DNA of 64,000 bases from NCBI GenBank assembly GCA_964520905.1, contig CAZFQL010000016.1, positions 1 to 64,000 on the forward strand. The letters are read 5' to 3'. The notes under the pieces were generated by a model. That model was not told the DNA's origin. It did not search any database and saw only the letters and a list, made by a program, of their open reading frames with translations. Shown here piece after piece: positions 8,851 to 18,314 of the stretch. The position numbers were made by a program, and so were the translations under genes. This DNA comes from JAGVIE01 sp964520905 (GTDB lineage: Bacteria; Bacteroidota; Ignavibacteria; UBA10030; SZUA-254). Each line of letters opens with the position of its first letter. The stretch's first letter is position 1.

Positions 8851-11800
8851 ATGAAGAATAGATTATTAATAATTTCATCAAGCGTCGTGTTATTTTTGAT
8901 GCTTAGTCCATTGGCTTTTAGTCAAGTATGGACCCCTGAGGGAATGAATATGCCTGGAGCTTTCAATAATTGGACAAATCCTCCTTACATTAATTCATTC
9001 GCAGGTATTCTAAAGACCGGTGGTACATTTTTAGTTGATACTTCCTTAGCTACGCGCCGATATAGAACCAATATCCACATTGATGCATCCGGCGCGGATA
9101 CATCTGCGGGTACATATCAATGGCTTTTCACAAGTGGTCCAGTCGGAGGATATTATAATAATAAATGGTCCGGTGTAACAGTAGTAATGAACACCGTTCA
9201 AACTTATATTAAGGAAAATCCAACAAATAATACTATCACACTATCGAATGGCAAATATTACACCGTAAATTTCAAAGATAATGGTTATGCAAACACAGAT
9301 GCGATTTGGATGGAAACCTCGGCGCAACCTGTAACGATATCTTCCGTAACTCAATCACCACTGCCAGGTTCTGTAACATCATCAACATCGGTGACTGTGA
9401 CTGTTACCCTAAATACATCTAAATCTGCAGAAGAAAACGTTTACGTACGCTATACAACAGACAATTGGACGAGCTCAACATTAGCAACGGTCAGCTTCAT
9501 CGGTGCGACTGGAACTGCAACAATCCCGGCACAGACAGGCGGAACTTCAGTGAAGTATTATGTATTCTCTACAACTTTATCAAATCCAACATCAAATTTC
9601 GATTTGGTCACCATCAGTCATGATAATAATTCAGGTTTGAGCTATTCATACATCGTTTCATCACCGACATATACAATTACTACGAGCGCAGGCATCAATG
9701 GCACCATCGATCCGCCCGGCTCGGTGATCATCGCTGATGGAGACGATACAACATTTACAATAACTCCAGATCCCGGATATTATATTGACAGTCTAATCGT
9801 CGACGATATTTCGGTAGATACTGCTTCAAGTTATACCTTCTTAAATGTAATAATGAATCACAGCATACGAGCAGTGTTCACAAAAAATGTGAATCTTACG
9901 TTTCAGGTTAATATGAAGATGATGATGCGCAATAGTGATTTTATCAATAGTTCGGGAGACCAAGTTGCTGTCAGAGGCGAATTTAATAATTGGGGAAATG
10001 CGCCGGGCAAACCCGATACGTTGGATGATCTGAATAATGACAGCATATATACAAAAACGATTTCTATCAAAGAAAATAAATCCTATCAATATAAATTCTG
10101 GAAGACATATCGCAGTGGATTGGATTATGAGAGTTCTCCAGATCGTTCAGGCTTAATCGGTACGACTGATTCAACATTTGCAGTAACATTCTTTAATAAG
10201 GCTGATGTGAATGTAACGTTTAGTGTTGATATGCGTGTGCAGATGCGAAAAAGTAATTTCCTACCGGAGTTAGGAGATGTTGTAAGCGTGCCCGGAACTC
10301 ACAATGGCTGGCAAACAGGCACAACTTTGTCGGATCCTGATAATGATAGTATCTATACTAAAACATTCGCGGTTGAATCAAACCGAAGTCATGAATTCAA
10401 GTTCTGGAAGACGTTGCGTGCGAGTATGGATTGGGAAAGTTCATCACAACGTTTATATGATTTAGGTGGAAGCGACATGACTCTCCCAATTTATTTCTTT
10501 AATAATGAGATGCTTTCAGTTAATGTAACGTTCCAGGTTGATATGAGCATTCAGATTATTAAAGGATTGTTTAATCCATCGGCTGATGCTGTATTGGTGC
10601 GGGGTTCATTCAATGGGTGGGGAACGCCGGACTCACTCATAGACCCGAATCATGATGAAATATACTCCAAGACTATTTCTATCCAGGGTGGCCAAAGCAT
10701 AGATTATAAATATTGGAAGACAGATATCGATAACGATAAAGGTTATGAATACATTTTGACGAATCGGACTTCGGATTTAACAATGAGCGATCTCGTTATC
10801 GACCCGGTTTATTTCAGCAACGATGGAAGTTATAAAACAGATGTATCTGTCACAGGAACATGGAATATGATCTCGTTACCAAGAATCGTAAACGATTCCG
10901 CAGTGACAACGTTATTCCCGACTGCAATATCTGATGCTTTCAAGTTTACAACCCAGTATATAAGCGTGACTAAATTGGAAAATAGCTTAGGCTACTGGTT
11001 AAAATTTCAAAAGGATACTACATTCTCTATCATTGGTCGTGATATTCTTCTCGATAGTATCAATATACCAAACGACGGCTGGAACCTCATCGGCTCCATT
11101 ACCGACAGGGTACCTGTATCAACAATTACGACCGATCCACTTGATATACTAAAGAGTGATTTCTTCGGTTATTCAGGTTCTTACCAGTCAGCCGATACAC
11201 TTGAACCGGGTAAAGCTTACTGGATCAAATCGGGAGTGGGCAAGATAGTACTCCAAAAACCGGTTGTAGTACAAAAAATGCCGGCAAGAGAGCAAAGGTC
11301 GGAAAATCTGAATCAGATCATTATTAAAGATGCACGCGGAACAAGTCAAAAATTATTACTTGCACAGAAGAGCGATAATATTCTTATCGCTAAATATGAA
11401 TTACCGCCTATTCCGCCTGCCGGCGCTTTCGACGTTCGCTTCAGAACTAATCGATCTATGGAGTTGATAGAATCAAATCAACAAAAAGAAATTCCTATTG
11501 ATATCAAAGCAGAATGCTATCCCCTGACGATTGAATGGAAGATAAATTCATCTTCATCTCCGTTAGTAATTACGGTCTCCGGTAAAGACATTCCGATGAC
11601 CGCTTCAGGAGCAATTAAAGTTACAGGTTCGGATACGAAGATTTCGATTAAGAATATAGCCGCAATCGAATTACCGAAACAATTTTCCATCGAACCTAAT
11701 TATCCGAATCCATTCAATCCGACTACATCGATTAAATACGCCTTACCTGTTGATGCGCTTATATCTCTAAAAATCTATGATGAATTAGGACGGGAAGTCA

Positions 11801-11976
11801 TAACGCTTCTGAACGAAGTTCAAACAGCAGGATATAAAACGATCGAGTGGAATTCGTTGGATCATAATAATATGCCTGTAGCAAGCGGAATTTATTTCTA
11901 CACAATCAGGGCTGCCGGGATTTGCGATACCGATCGGAGCTTCACACATTCGGAGAAAATGATCTTAGTGAAATAG
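8851..11976 (+). CDS. secreted starch-binding multidomain protein, T9SS cargo
   Basis: No catalytic domain is visible; it probably binds starch at the surface, like SusE/SusF in function though not in sequence. A signal peptide (MKNRLLIISSSVVLFLMLSP...) precedes an N-terminal glycan-binding-like region beginning PGAFNNW, a beta domain, one InlB-like repeat (ITTSAGINGTIDPPG onward), and three tandem CBM20/CBM48-like domains of about 100 residues, each starting VTF-x-VDM or VNM and containing an FNNWG, HNGWQ or FNGWG ligand-site word. After these comes the WNMISLP/GYWLKF/GWNLIGSI module also found in the preceding amylase, and a YPNPFNP sorting domain. GGAG lies 8 nt before the ATG. The 52-bp spacing from the amylase suggests co-transcription; a terminator follows. 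Confidence 0.85.
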   Translation: MKNRLLIISSSVVLFLMLSPLAFSQVWTPEGMNMPGAFNNWTNPPYINSFAGILKTGGTFLVDTSLATRRYRTNIHIDASGADTSAGTYQWLFTSGPVGGYYNNKWSGVTVVMNTVQTYIKENPTNNTITLSNGKYYTVNFKDNGYANTDAIWMETSAQPVTISSVTQSPLPGSVTSSTSVTVTVTLNTSKSAEENVYVRYTTDNWTSSTLATVSFIGATGTATIPAQTGGTSVKYYVFSTTLSNPTSNFDLVTISHDNNSGLSYSYIVSSPTYTITTSAGINGTIDPPGSVIIADGDDTTFTITPDPGYYIDSLIVDDISVDTASSYTFLNVIMNHSIRAVFTKNVNLTFQVNMKMMMRNSDFINSSGDQVAVRGEFNNWGNAPGKPDTLDDLNNDSIYTKTISIKENKSYQYKFWKTYRSGLDYESSPDRSGLIGTTDSTFAVTFFNKADVNVTFSVDMRVQMRKSNFLPELGDVVSVPGTHNGWQTGTTLSDPDNDSIYTKTFAVESNRSHEFKFWKTLRASMDWESSSQRLYDLGGSDMTLPIYFFNNEMLSVNVTFQVDMSIQIIKGLFNPSADAVLVRGSFNGWGTPDSLIDPNHDEIYSKTISIQGGQSIDYKYWKTDIDNDKGYEYILTNRTSDLTMSDLVIDPVYFSNDGSYKTDVSVTGTWNMISLPRIVNDSAVTTLFPTAISDAFKFTTQYISVTKLENSLGYWLKFQKDTTFSIIGRDILLDSINIPNDGWNLIGSITDRVPVSTITTDPLDILKSDFFGYSGSYQSADTLEPGKAYWIKSGVGKIVLQKPVVVQKMPAREQRSENLNQIIIKDARGTSQKLLLAQKSDNILIAKYELPPIPPAGAFDVRFRTNRSMELIESNQQKEIPIDIKAECYPLTIEWKINSSSSPLVITVSGKDIPMTASGAIKVTGSDTKISIKNIAAIELPKQFSIEPNYPNPFNPTTSIKYALPVDALISLKIYDELGREVITLLNEVQTAGYKTIEWNSLDHNNMPVASGIYFYTIRAAGICDTDRSFTHSEKMILVK

Positions 11977-11995
11977 ACAGCCATTCTATATGACG

Positions 11996-12030
11996 ATACC
12001 CTGGCAATTCATGCCGGGGTATTTTATTTA
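11996..12030 (+). terminator. rho-independent terminator
   Basis: ATACCC-T-GGC around AATTCAT pairs with GCC-G-GGGTAT, followed by TTTTATTT, 20 bp after the starch-binding protein gene. Confidence 0.75.
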
Positions 12031-12093
12031 GTTTATTTTAAATCGGAAATATTTTAAATTTATTTTGTCTTTTATGGTTAGAAAGGAATAAGA

Positions 12094-14223
12094 TTGAAGA
12101 AAACAGAACGCGATGTAAAAGCAATTTTAAAACGCTTTGATGCGATGGCTTATAATTTGTGGTGGAGCTGGAATCCGCGAGCACAGGCGATCTTCGAGGA
12201 ATTTTCACCTTTGACGTGGGAAGCGACTAACCATAATCCGATAGCTGTGCGTAAACAGTTTTCTGAGACTGAGCTTCGAGCGCGCCTCGGTGATGAAGAT
12301 TTTCTTGCTCGTCTAATGAGCGTACTCGACTCTTTCGAAGCATACATGGATTACAAGCCGCGCTTTCCCAATAAAAAAGGCGGAAAAAGAATACACGATC
12401 CTATAGCATACTTCTGTGCGGAATTCGGAATTCATGAATGTCTGCCGTTTTATTCAGGCGGTCTTGGCGTGCTTGCAGGTGATCACGTAAAATCGGCAAG
12501 TGATCTTGGACTTCCTTTAGTCGGGGTTGGTCTGTTTTACAGGCATGGATATTTCCAACAACACATTGACCCTAATGGTCATCAACAAGAAAGTTACCCG
12601 ACAACCGATCCATCCAATATACCTGTAGAAATTGTTGCGGATGACTCGGGAAAAACATTGATCTGTACGGTAACGATCGGGAACAGTACCGTACACTTTC
12701 AAGGATGGAGAATCAATGTCGGACGGTGTCAGATTTATTTACTCGATACCGATGTTCCTGAAAACGAAGAGCATTACCGTGGTTTGACTGCAGGTGCATA
12801 CGGCGGCGATATTAATACCCGTATTCGTCAGGAGATCGTTCTCGGAATCGGGGGCGTCAGGTTTTTACGTGCTCTCGGAATTCACCCGGCAGTATTCCAT
12901 ATGAACGAAGGACACGCAGCTTTCCTGACGTTAGAACTTCTTAGGGAACATATTTCAAAAGGAATACCGAAAACAAAAGCAAAGCAAGCAGTGCGCGATC
13001 AATGTATCTTTACTACCCACACTCCTGTTCCTGCAGGACATGATAGATTCCCGAGCGATCTGATCGAATTTACGCTGAAGCCCTTCGCCGATTGGATGAA
13101 GATATCGATCAAGGAACTCATGCGATTCGGTCAAACGATAAGTACAGAAGATTCCGCTGAATTTATTATGACGGTTCTCGGTTTAAAACTGTCAAGAGCA
13201 GCAAATGCAGTAAGCGAAAAACATTCGGACATATCACGTTTGATGTGGATAGATTTGTTTCCGGGATTAAAATCGAAAAAGGTACCGATCGGGCATGTTA
13301 CTAATGGCGTACATATTCCAAGCTGGACACTGCAACGGTCATGGGAATTCTGGGAAAGGCACAATTCTCATAGATGGAAATCTCATCTATGCGATCCGAA
13401 ATTCTGGCAGCATGTCACGAACCCCAAAATAGTATCGGATGAAGAACTTTGGGCGCTTCGGTATGAACTGAGACGGGAACTAATCGAATTCCTACGTTCA
13501 CGTGCCCAGCAGCAGCACACTTTCGGTGGTCCGGTCGGTGAAGATGCACTTTACCGATTGCTCTCATTCGATTCACTAACGATAGGGTTCGCACGTCGGT
13601 TCGCGCCTTATAAACGTGCTCTTCTTTTATTCAACGATATTGTAAGAGCACAAGAATTATTCGACGATCCCCATAGACCGATCCAAATTGTATACGCCGG
13701 GAAATCCCATCCGCGCGATAATGAAGGGAAGGATTATCTTAAACAGGTCATCAATATGACACGGCAACATCCTTTCATCGGTAAAGTTGTTTTTATCGAG
13801 AACTATGATATGAATGTTGCGCGCCACTTGATTGCCGGTTGCGATGTATGGCTGAATACGCCGCGCCGTCCTTTGGAAGCAAGCGGAACAAGCGGACAAA
13901 AAATTTCCATAAATGGCGGTTTGCACCTCAGCATTCTTGACGGATGGTGGAATGAAGCGTATAATGGCAAGAACGGATGGGCTATCGGTGAAAAGGTGAA
14001 AGATTCTATGACTCCCGAGGAAATAGATAGAAGGGATGCTGAATCACTCTATCAGGTGCTGAGCAACGATGTAATTCCATTATTTTATCAGCGCGATAAG
14101 AATGGAATACCCCATAAGTGGATTGAGAAAATGAGAAACGCCATGCGATCCATTATTCCCGTTTATAACACGCACAGGATGGTTGAAGAATATACAACGA
14201 AATATTATTACGCAAAGAAATAA
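12094..14223 (+). CDS. glgP: alpha-glucan phosphorylase (GT35, short form)
   Basis: Releases glucose 1-phosphate from maltodextrin or glycogen with PLP as cofactor, in the cytoplasm; there is no signal peptide. At 709 residues it matches the short bacterial/archaeal phosphorylase type with a DUF3417-like N-terminus (YNLWWSWNPRAQAIFEEF) rather than the 800-plus residue GlgP/MalP type. Motifs include AEFGIHECLPFYSGGLGVLAGDH split across two segments, the HMNEGHAAF segment, FTTHTPVPAGHD, and the PLP site EASGTSGQK with Lys603 predicted to form the Schiff base. Translation most likely starts at TTG 12094, with AAAGGAA about 6 nt upstream; no ATG in this frame fits better. It stands between two terminator-like structures. 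Confidence 0.92.
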   Translation: MKKTERDVKAILKRFDAMAYNLWWSWNPRAQAIFEEFSPLTWEATNHNPIAVRKQFSETELRARLGDEDFLARLMSVLDSFEAYMDYKPRFPNKKGGKRIHDPIAYFCAEFGIHECLPFYSGGLGVLAGDHVKSASDLGLPLVGVGLFYRHGYFQQHIDPNGHQQESYPTTDPSNIPVEIVADDSGKTLICTVTIGNSTVHFQGWRINVGRCQIYLLDTDVPENEEHYRGLTAGAYGGDINTRIRQEIVLGIGGVRFLRALGIHPAVFHMNEGHAAFLTLELLREHISKGIPKTKAKQAVRDQCIFTTHTPVPAGHDRFPSDLIEFTLKPFADWMKISIKELMRFGQTISTEDSAEFIMTVLGLKLSRAANAVSEKHSDISRLMWIDLFPGLKSKKVPIGHVTNGVHIPSWTLQRSWEFWERHNSHRWKSHLCDPKFWQHVTNPKIVSDEELWALRYELRRELIEFLRSRAQQQHTFGGPVGEDALYRLLSFDSLTIGFARRFAPYKRALLLFNDIVRAQELFDDPHRPIQIVYAGKSHPRDNEGKDYLKQVINMTRQHPFIGKVVFIENYDMNVARHLIAGCDVWLNTPRRPLEASGTSGQKISINGGLHLSILDGWWNEAYNGKNGWAIGEKVKDSMTPEEIDRRDAESLYQVLSNDVIPLFYQRDKNGIPHKWIEKMRNAMRSIIPVYNTHRMVEEYTTKYYYAKK

Positions 14224-14234
14224 TATTATCGGGA

Positions 14235-14272
14235 GGCGCTGCGATTTAGAATTGGATCAAATCGCCGCTAAG
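14235..14272. terminator. hairpin between convergent genes
   Basis: GCGATTT (14241-14247) and AAATCGC (14259-14265) form a perfect 7-bp stem between the convergent phosphorylase and GH31 genes. The T-tracts are weak on both sides, so a bidirectional terminator is only likely. Confidence 0.45.
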
Positions 14273-14274
14273 TA

Positions 14275-16713
14275 TTATTTCACAACGATTACAATTTGTT
14301 CTCTGAATTTATCATCTAATCTTACAGTAAGGATTTTGTTCATTTTATCATAAATCCATTCTGTATCATCATTGTTTACATTCAGCCTGCCGATTCGTAC
14401 ATAAGACGGTTGAGTTGTTATATCATGCAACTTGATCATCACAGACCGGTTGGGTGGAAGGTAGTTGCCTTCCGGTTTTTCTAAAACAATCTTATATCCA
14501 TCGGAAGTATTCATCAGTTTGATTGATCGTAAAAAATAGTTTCCATTCAGATACTCAAAAGATTTTCCATCATCCTCATATAAAATAGTTGAAGCATTAG
14601 TATCTGCCGAAGGATAGATATCAAGAGTTAGTGGATCTATCGGTGCCATATCGGTGTATTGCACAACTTGTTGAGTAGTAATGATCGAGCCTGCTTTAAC
14701 AAACAGAGGGATCCGATCGATAGGGGCATCGAAACGAAGATAATTAGGTCCGGTAAATTTATCACCTGTCCAGTAATCGTACCAGTCGCCTGCAGGGAAT
14801 CGGATGTCCCTTTTTGTCTGACCTTCCCAAAGAACCGGCGCTACGAGGAAAGCGTCGCCGAAAAGAAATTCCTTCTCATTCCAATAAGTCTCTTGATCGT
14901 TTGGGTAATCGAAAAATATCGGACGCATAATAGGGCTTCCTGATTTCGATGATTGATAAAATTGCGTGTAAATATAGGGCAGAAGCTTGTAACGAAGTTC
15001 GATAGATTTTTTGTTGATTGCTTCGTATTCTACACCGAACGACCACGGTTCCTGATTATTGCTGTTGATTTCTGTGTGAGTTCGCATTAGTGGTGAGAAT
15101 ATACCGAATTGCAACCAGCGTGTGTATAATTCACCGCTTGGGCTGCCTACAAAACCCCCTATGTCTGTTCCAACAAACGGCTGACCTGATATACTCAGAT
15201 TCAAACACATTGGAACAGCCATTTCTAAATGTTCCCAAGAACTGATGTTATCGCCGGTCCATGCGGCGGCGTAACGGTTACCGCCGGCATAATTAACGCG
15301 TGTTAATACAAAAGGACGTTCATTCGGTTGAAGTTTATGCAGTCCTTCATACGTTCCTCTTGCCATCTGCATTCCATAGATGTTATGATTCTTTCGATGG
15401 TCTGTACGCAACCCATTATCGTCATGAATAACATCTAACATGAAAGTTTTGTTCGGACCGTTAAACACCGAAGGCTCATTCATATCATTCCAAAATCCCT
15501 TAACTCCAATATCGATTAAGTCTTTGTAAAGCGATCCCCACCATTCGCGCGTTGACTTGCCCGTGAAATCAGGGAAAACACATTCTCCGGGCCAAACGGT
15601 GCCTGTAAAATATTTTCCATCAGGATATTTGACGAAATGATTGCCATCGATCCCATCACGATAAACACGGTAGGTTGAATCATTCTTTATGCCTGGATCG
15701 ATGATTACAACCATCTTGAATCCATCTTCAGCTAAATCGCTCACCATTCTTTTTGGATCTGGAAATCTTTCTTTGTCCCAGGTGAAGCAGCGATATCCAT
15801 CCATGTAATGAATATCAAGATAGATCGCATCACAGGGAATTTGTTTGGCGCGAAAATTAGTTGCGATCTCCCGTACCTTCGATTCCGGATAATAACTCCA
15901 CCGGCATTGCTGATAACCGATTGCCCATTTTGGAGGGAGCGGCATAGTTCCGATAAGTTTCGAGAATTTCTCCTGTACCTCGTTCGGCTTTGGTCCATAG
16001 ATGAAATAATAATTTAATTCACCATCGATTGCGCCGAAAGAATATTGTCCTGGGTTTTCTTTTCCCATGTTGAAATAAGAGTAGTAAGTATTATCGAAGA
16101 AGATTCCGTATGTTCTTCCTTTATTAATTCCGTAAAAGAACGGTATTGTTTGATAGAGCGGATCGGTATCGGCTTTGTACGCAGGTATATCGGTATTCCA
16201 CATAGAGTACGATTTACCTTTTTTTTGAAGCGCACCTGCTTTCTCGCCGAAGCCGAAATAATATTCATCCGCAGGCATAGTTTTCCAAACACAGATTTCT
16301 TTTCCGGACCATGCCATTCCTTTTGAGGGTTCATCTTGGTTGATGAGATTTCCTTGGTTATCGTAAAACTCAAAACGGCAAGGAGCGCGTTTTATTTTCA
16401 GTGTCAATTTTGCTGTAACGAGGAAAATCGCATCGTCGGATTCATGCATCTTGAAAGTTTGATCGCCTAATGTTTTCTCAATAACCGCCCAGGAAGAATC
16501 GGGGAGGAAGAAACCGTCTTTAGACATCCGTATTCGGAAAACATCGGGGGCAAGTATGCTTATCTCAACAATTGCAGGTTTCACCGATAAAGTGATGCCG
16601 TGTTTGTCATGTTTAAAACCTTCTATATTGCCTATAGAACTCCATTGTGCAAACGAGGCATCAAATAAAATTAATGATAAGAAAGCAAAGGAAAGAAATG
16701 GTTTCGTTTTCAT
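14275..16713 (-). CDS. exported alpha-glucosidase, GH31
   Basis: Releases terminal alpha-glucose from maltooligosaccharides, presumably in the periplasm. A signal peptide (MKTKPFLSFAFLSLILFDAS, cleavage near AQ) is followed by an N-terminal beta-sandwich and a GH31 barrel. The nucleophile motif GFWNDMNEPSVF holds Asp410, and the acid/base motif AAWTGDN holds Asp488; WAIGYQQCRWSYYPES and FVGTDIGGF are typical GH31 blocks. The 812-residue length is normal for the family, and there is no T9SS tail, unlike the neighbouring amylases, which fits a periplasmic location. It is separated by 30 bp from the upstream MalK-type gene on the same strand and probably shares its promoter at 17884-17912. Confidence 0.92.
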   Translation of the reverse strand: MKTKPFLSFAFLSLILFDASFAQWSSIGNIEGFKHDKHGITLSVKPAIVEISILAPDVFRIRMSKDGFFLPDSSWAVIEKTLGDQTFKMHESDDAIFLVTAKLTLKIKRAPCRFEFYDNQGNLINQDEPSKGMAWSGKEICVWKTMPADEYYFGFGEKAGALQKKGKSYSMWNTDIPAYKADTDPLYQTIPFFYGINKGRTYGIFFDNTYYSYFNMGKENPGQYSFGAIDGELNYYFIYGPKPNEVQEKFSKLIGTMPLPPKWAIGYQQCRWSYYPESKVREIATNFRAKQIPCDAIYLDIHYMDGYRCFTWDKERFPDPKRMVSDLAEDGFKMVVIIDPGIKNDSTYRVYRDGIDGNHFVKYPDGKYFTGTVWPGECVFPDFTGKSTREWWGSLYKDLIDIGVKGFWNDMNEPSVFNGPNKTFMLDVIHDDNGLRTDHRKNHNIYGMQMARGTYEGLHKLQPNERPFVLTRVNYAGGNRYAAAWTGDNISSWEHLEMAVPMCLNLSISGQPFVGTDIGGFVGSPSGELYTRWLQFGIFSPLMRTHTEINSNNQEPWSFGVEYEAINKKSIELRYKLLPYIYTQFYQSSKSGSPIMRPIFFDYPNDQETYWNEKEFLFGDAFLVAPVLWEGQTKRDIRFPAGDWYDYWTGDKFTGPNYLRFDAPIDRIPLFVKAGSIITTQQVVQYTDMAPIDPLTLDIYPSADTNASTILYEDDGKSFEYLNGNYFLRSIKLMNTSDGYKIVLEKPEGNYLPPNRSVMIKLHDITTQPSYVRIGRLNVNNDDTEWIYDKMNKILTVRLDDKFREQIVIVVK

Positions 16714-16743
16714 ATATATCCCGGATGATGAAATTATCGAGAA

Positions 16744-17841
16744 TTACAATGCAGCACCGGTTGTCTTATCAAAGAAATGTAGTTTTGATACATCAAAATA
16801 TAAATCGAATGCTTTACCCGTCTGCGGCTGAATGTCAGAGGGTATGCGGCAGACATATTGCTCAACTGCTTGTCCAATCGTGAAGTAGATAAAGATTTCA
16901 TTTCCGACCGGTTCTGTTACTACGACATTAACATTAACTATTTGTGAGTGTGAATTTTGAGGTTTAGCGCTAATATGCTCGGGTCTGATTCCAAGAGAGA
17001 CTTCAGAATTTACTATTGGCATAAGGCGCTGTACAATTTCAGATCGAATAGGAAGCGAAAAATATTTCGTGGATGCCTCAAACACCAAACTATCTTGCAG
17101 AAGTAATTTGCCATCGAAGAAATTCATCGTTGGACTGCCGATAAAACCTGCCACAAACTTGTTCACGGGATTATTGTAGATTGTCAGAGGAGTATCGACC
17201 TGCTGAACGATACCTTTGTGCATAACAACAATGCGATCACCCATCGACATAGCTTCGATCTGATCATGAGTAACATATATCATAGTAGTTTCGATTTGTT
17301 TATGAAGGCGCGATATTTCCGTCCTCATCTGAACTCGAAGGTTTGCATCGAGATTGCTTAAAGGTTCATCGAATAAGAAAACTTTCGGCTTGCGGACAAT
17401 AGCTCTGCCTAATGCCACACGCTGCCGCTGACCCCCGGATAATGCTTTAGGTTTTCGCTCAAGCATTTCCTTTATCCCTAATATTGCAGATGCTTGATGG
17501 ACGCGTTCCTGAATTTCGCTTTTCGAATATTTTCTCATCTTCAATCCGAACGCAAGATTCTCATATACAGACATGTGCGGGTATAGAGCATAGTTTTGAA
17601 ACACCATCGCAATATCTCTATCCTTCGGAGGGACGTCATTAACCGCTGAATCATCGATGAAGATCGTTCCTTGTGAGATATCTTCCAGCCCGGCAATCAT
17701 ACGGAGAGTGGTCGATTTTCCACAGCCAGATGGACCGACAAGCACTACGAACTCCTTATCATCGATATTCAGGTTCACATCATTAACAACGATATTGCTA
17801 TCGTATTTTTTAAATACATGTTCTAATCGGACACTGCCCAT
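16744..17841 (-). CDS. malK: sugar ABC transporter ATPase, MalK/UgpC family
   Basis: Cytoplasmic ATPase that energises carbohydrate ABC importers. Visible are Walker A GPSGCGKST (36-44), the Q-loop segment MVFQNYALYPHMS, signature LSGGQRQRVALGRAI, Walker B VFLFDEPLSNLD, the switch His in YVTHDQIEAMS, and a C-terminal OB/TOBE region with SLGIRPEHI. The 365-residue length is standard for MalK. malEFG, about 15 kb away, lacks its own ATPase, so this protein is its natural partner, though such ATPases often serve several importers. It is the first gene of a leftward pair with GH31. Confidence 0.92.
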   Translation of the reverse strand: MGSVRLEHVFKKYDSNIVVNDVNLNIDDKEFVVLVGPSGCGKSTTLRMIAGLEDISQGTIFIDDSAVNDVPPKDRDIAMVFQNYALYPHMSVYENLAFGLKMRKYSKSEIQERVHQASAILGIKEMLERKPKALSGGQRQRVALGRAIVRKPKVFLFDEPLSNLDANLRVQMRTEISRLHKQIETTMIYVTHDQIEAMSMGDRIVVMHKGIVQQVDTPLTIYNNPVNKFVAGFIGSPTMNFFDGKLLLQDSLVFEASTKYFSLPIRSEIVQRLMPIVNSEVSLGIRPEHISAKPQNSHSQIVNVNVVVTEPVGNEIFIYFTIGQAVEQYVCRIPSDIQPQTGKAFDLYFDVSKLHFFDKTTGAAL

Positions 17842-17883
17842 TGTTTTTCACTATTCTAAATTGATATTGAAGATTGTGTGCTA

Positions 17884-17912
17884 AATATAATCACTCAAAT
17901 TACTAAACTCAA
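17884..17912 (-). promoter_or_regulatory. promoter for malK-GH31
   Basis: Read on the minus strand: TTGAGT, 17 bp, TATATT. The implied start of transcription is about 35 nt before the malK start codon. Confidence 0.6.
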
Positions 17913-18121
17913 GTTATGAAGAATATTCAATTAACGTCAGATAAATATTCTGATCATCAAACAAATAATAATAGTGACTTCTGAAAAATCTCTCCGATGG
18001 TCACCATGAACACATTCACTCCGTTCAGTGTAAACTCCGTGAAGGGTCACAAATCCTCTATAATCGCTCAACATGACAAAAAGGAATAATTTAGAAGTCT
18101 CTAATATTTACTTTTAATTTC

Positions 18122-18150
18122 TTGACTTTTCTTAAAAAAATGGCTACTAT
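18122..18150 (+). promoter_or_regulatory. promoter for the TonB receptor operon
   Basis: TTGACT at 18122-18127 and TACTAT at 18145-18150, with 17 bp between. It would leave a 5' leader of about 155 nt before the start codon at 18315. Confidence 0.6.
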
Positions 18151-18314
18151 TTAGCATAAAAACCAGCAAAGTATAAGCGATATTATCATTTATCGGAGTT
18201 TTTAATAAATAGAGCGATTGTAATTGAATAATATTCAAAATCCAAAGACTATTTACGGAAGGCACTTATGGGTGTAACGGCTTATTCTCACGATAATATT
18301 ATGGTGTGTGAGGT

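Larger units (their letters stand above)
17842..18314. other. 473-bp divergent promoter region
   Basis: It separates leftward malK-GH31 from the rightward TonB receptor. I see one promoter-like sequence for each direction. Between them, near 18000-18050, are repeated GGTCAC words and short inverted repeats (TTCAC...GTGAA and CACT...AGTG) that could form an operator. No gene is supported. Confidence 0.6.
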
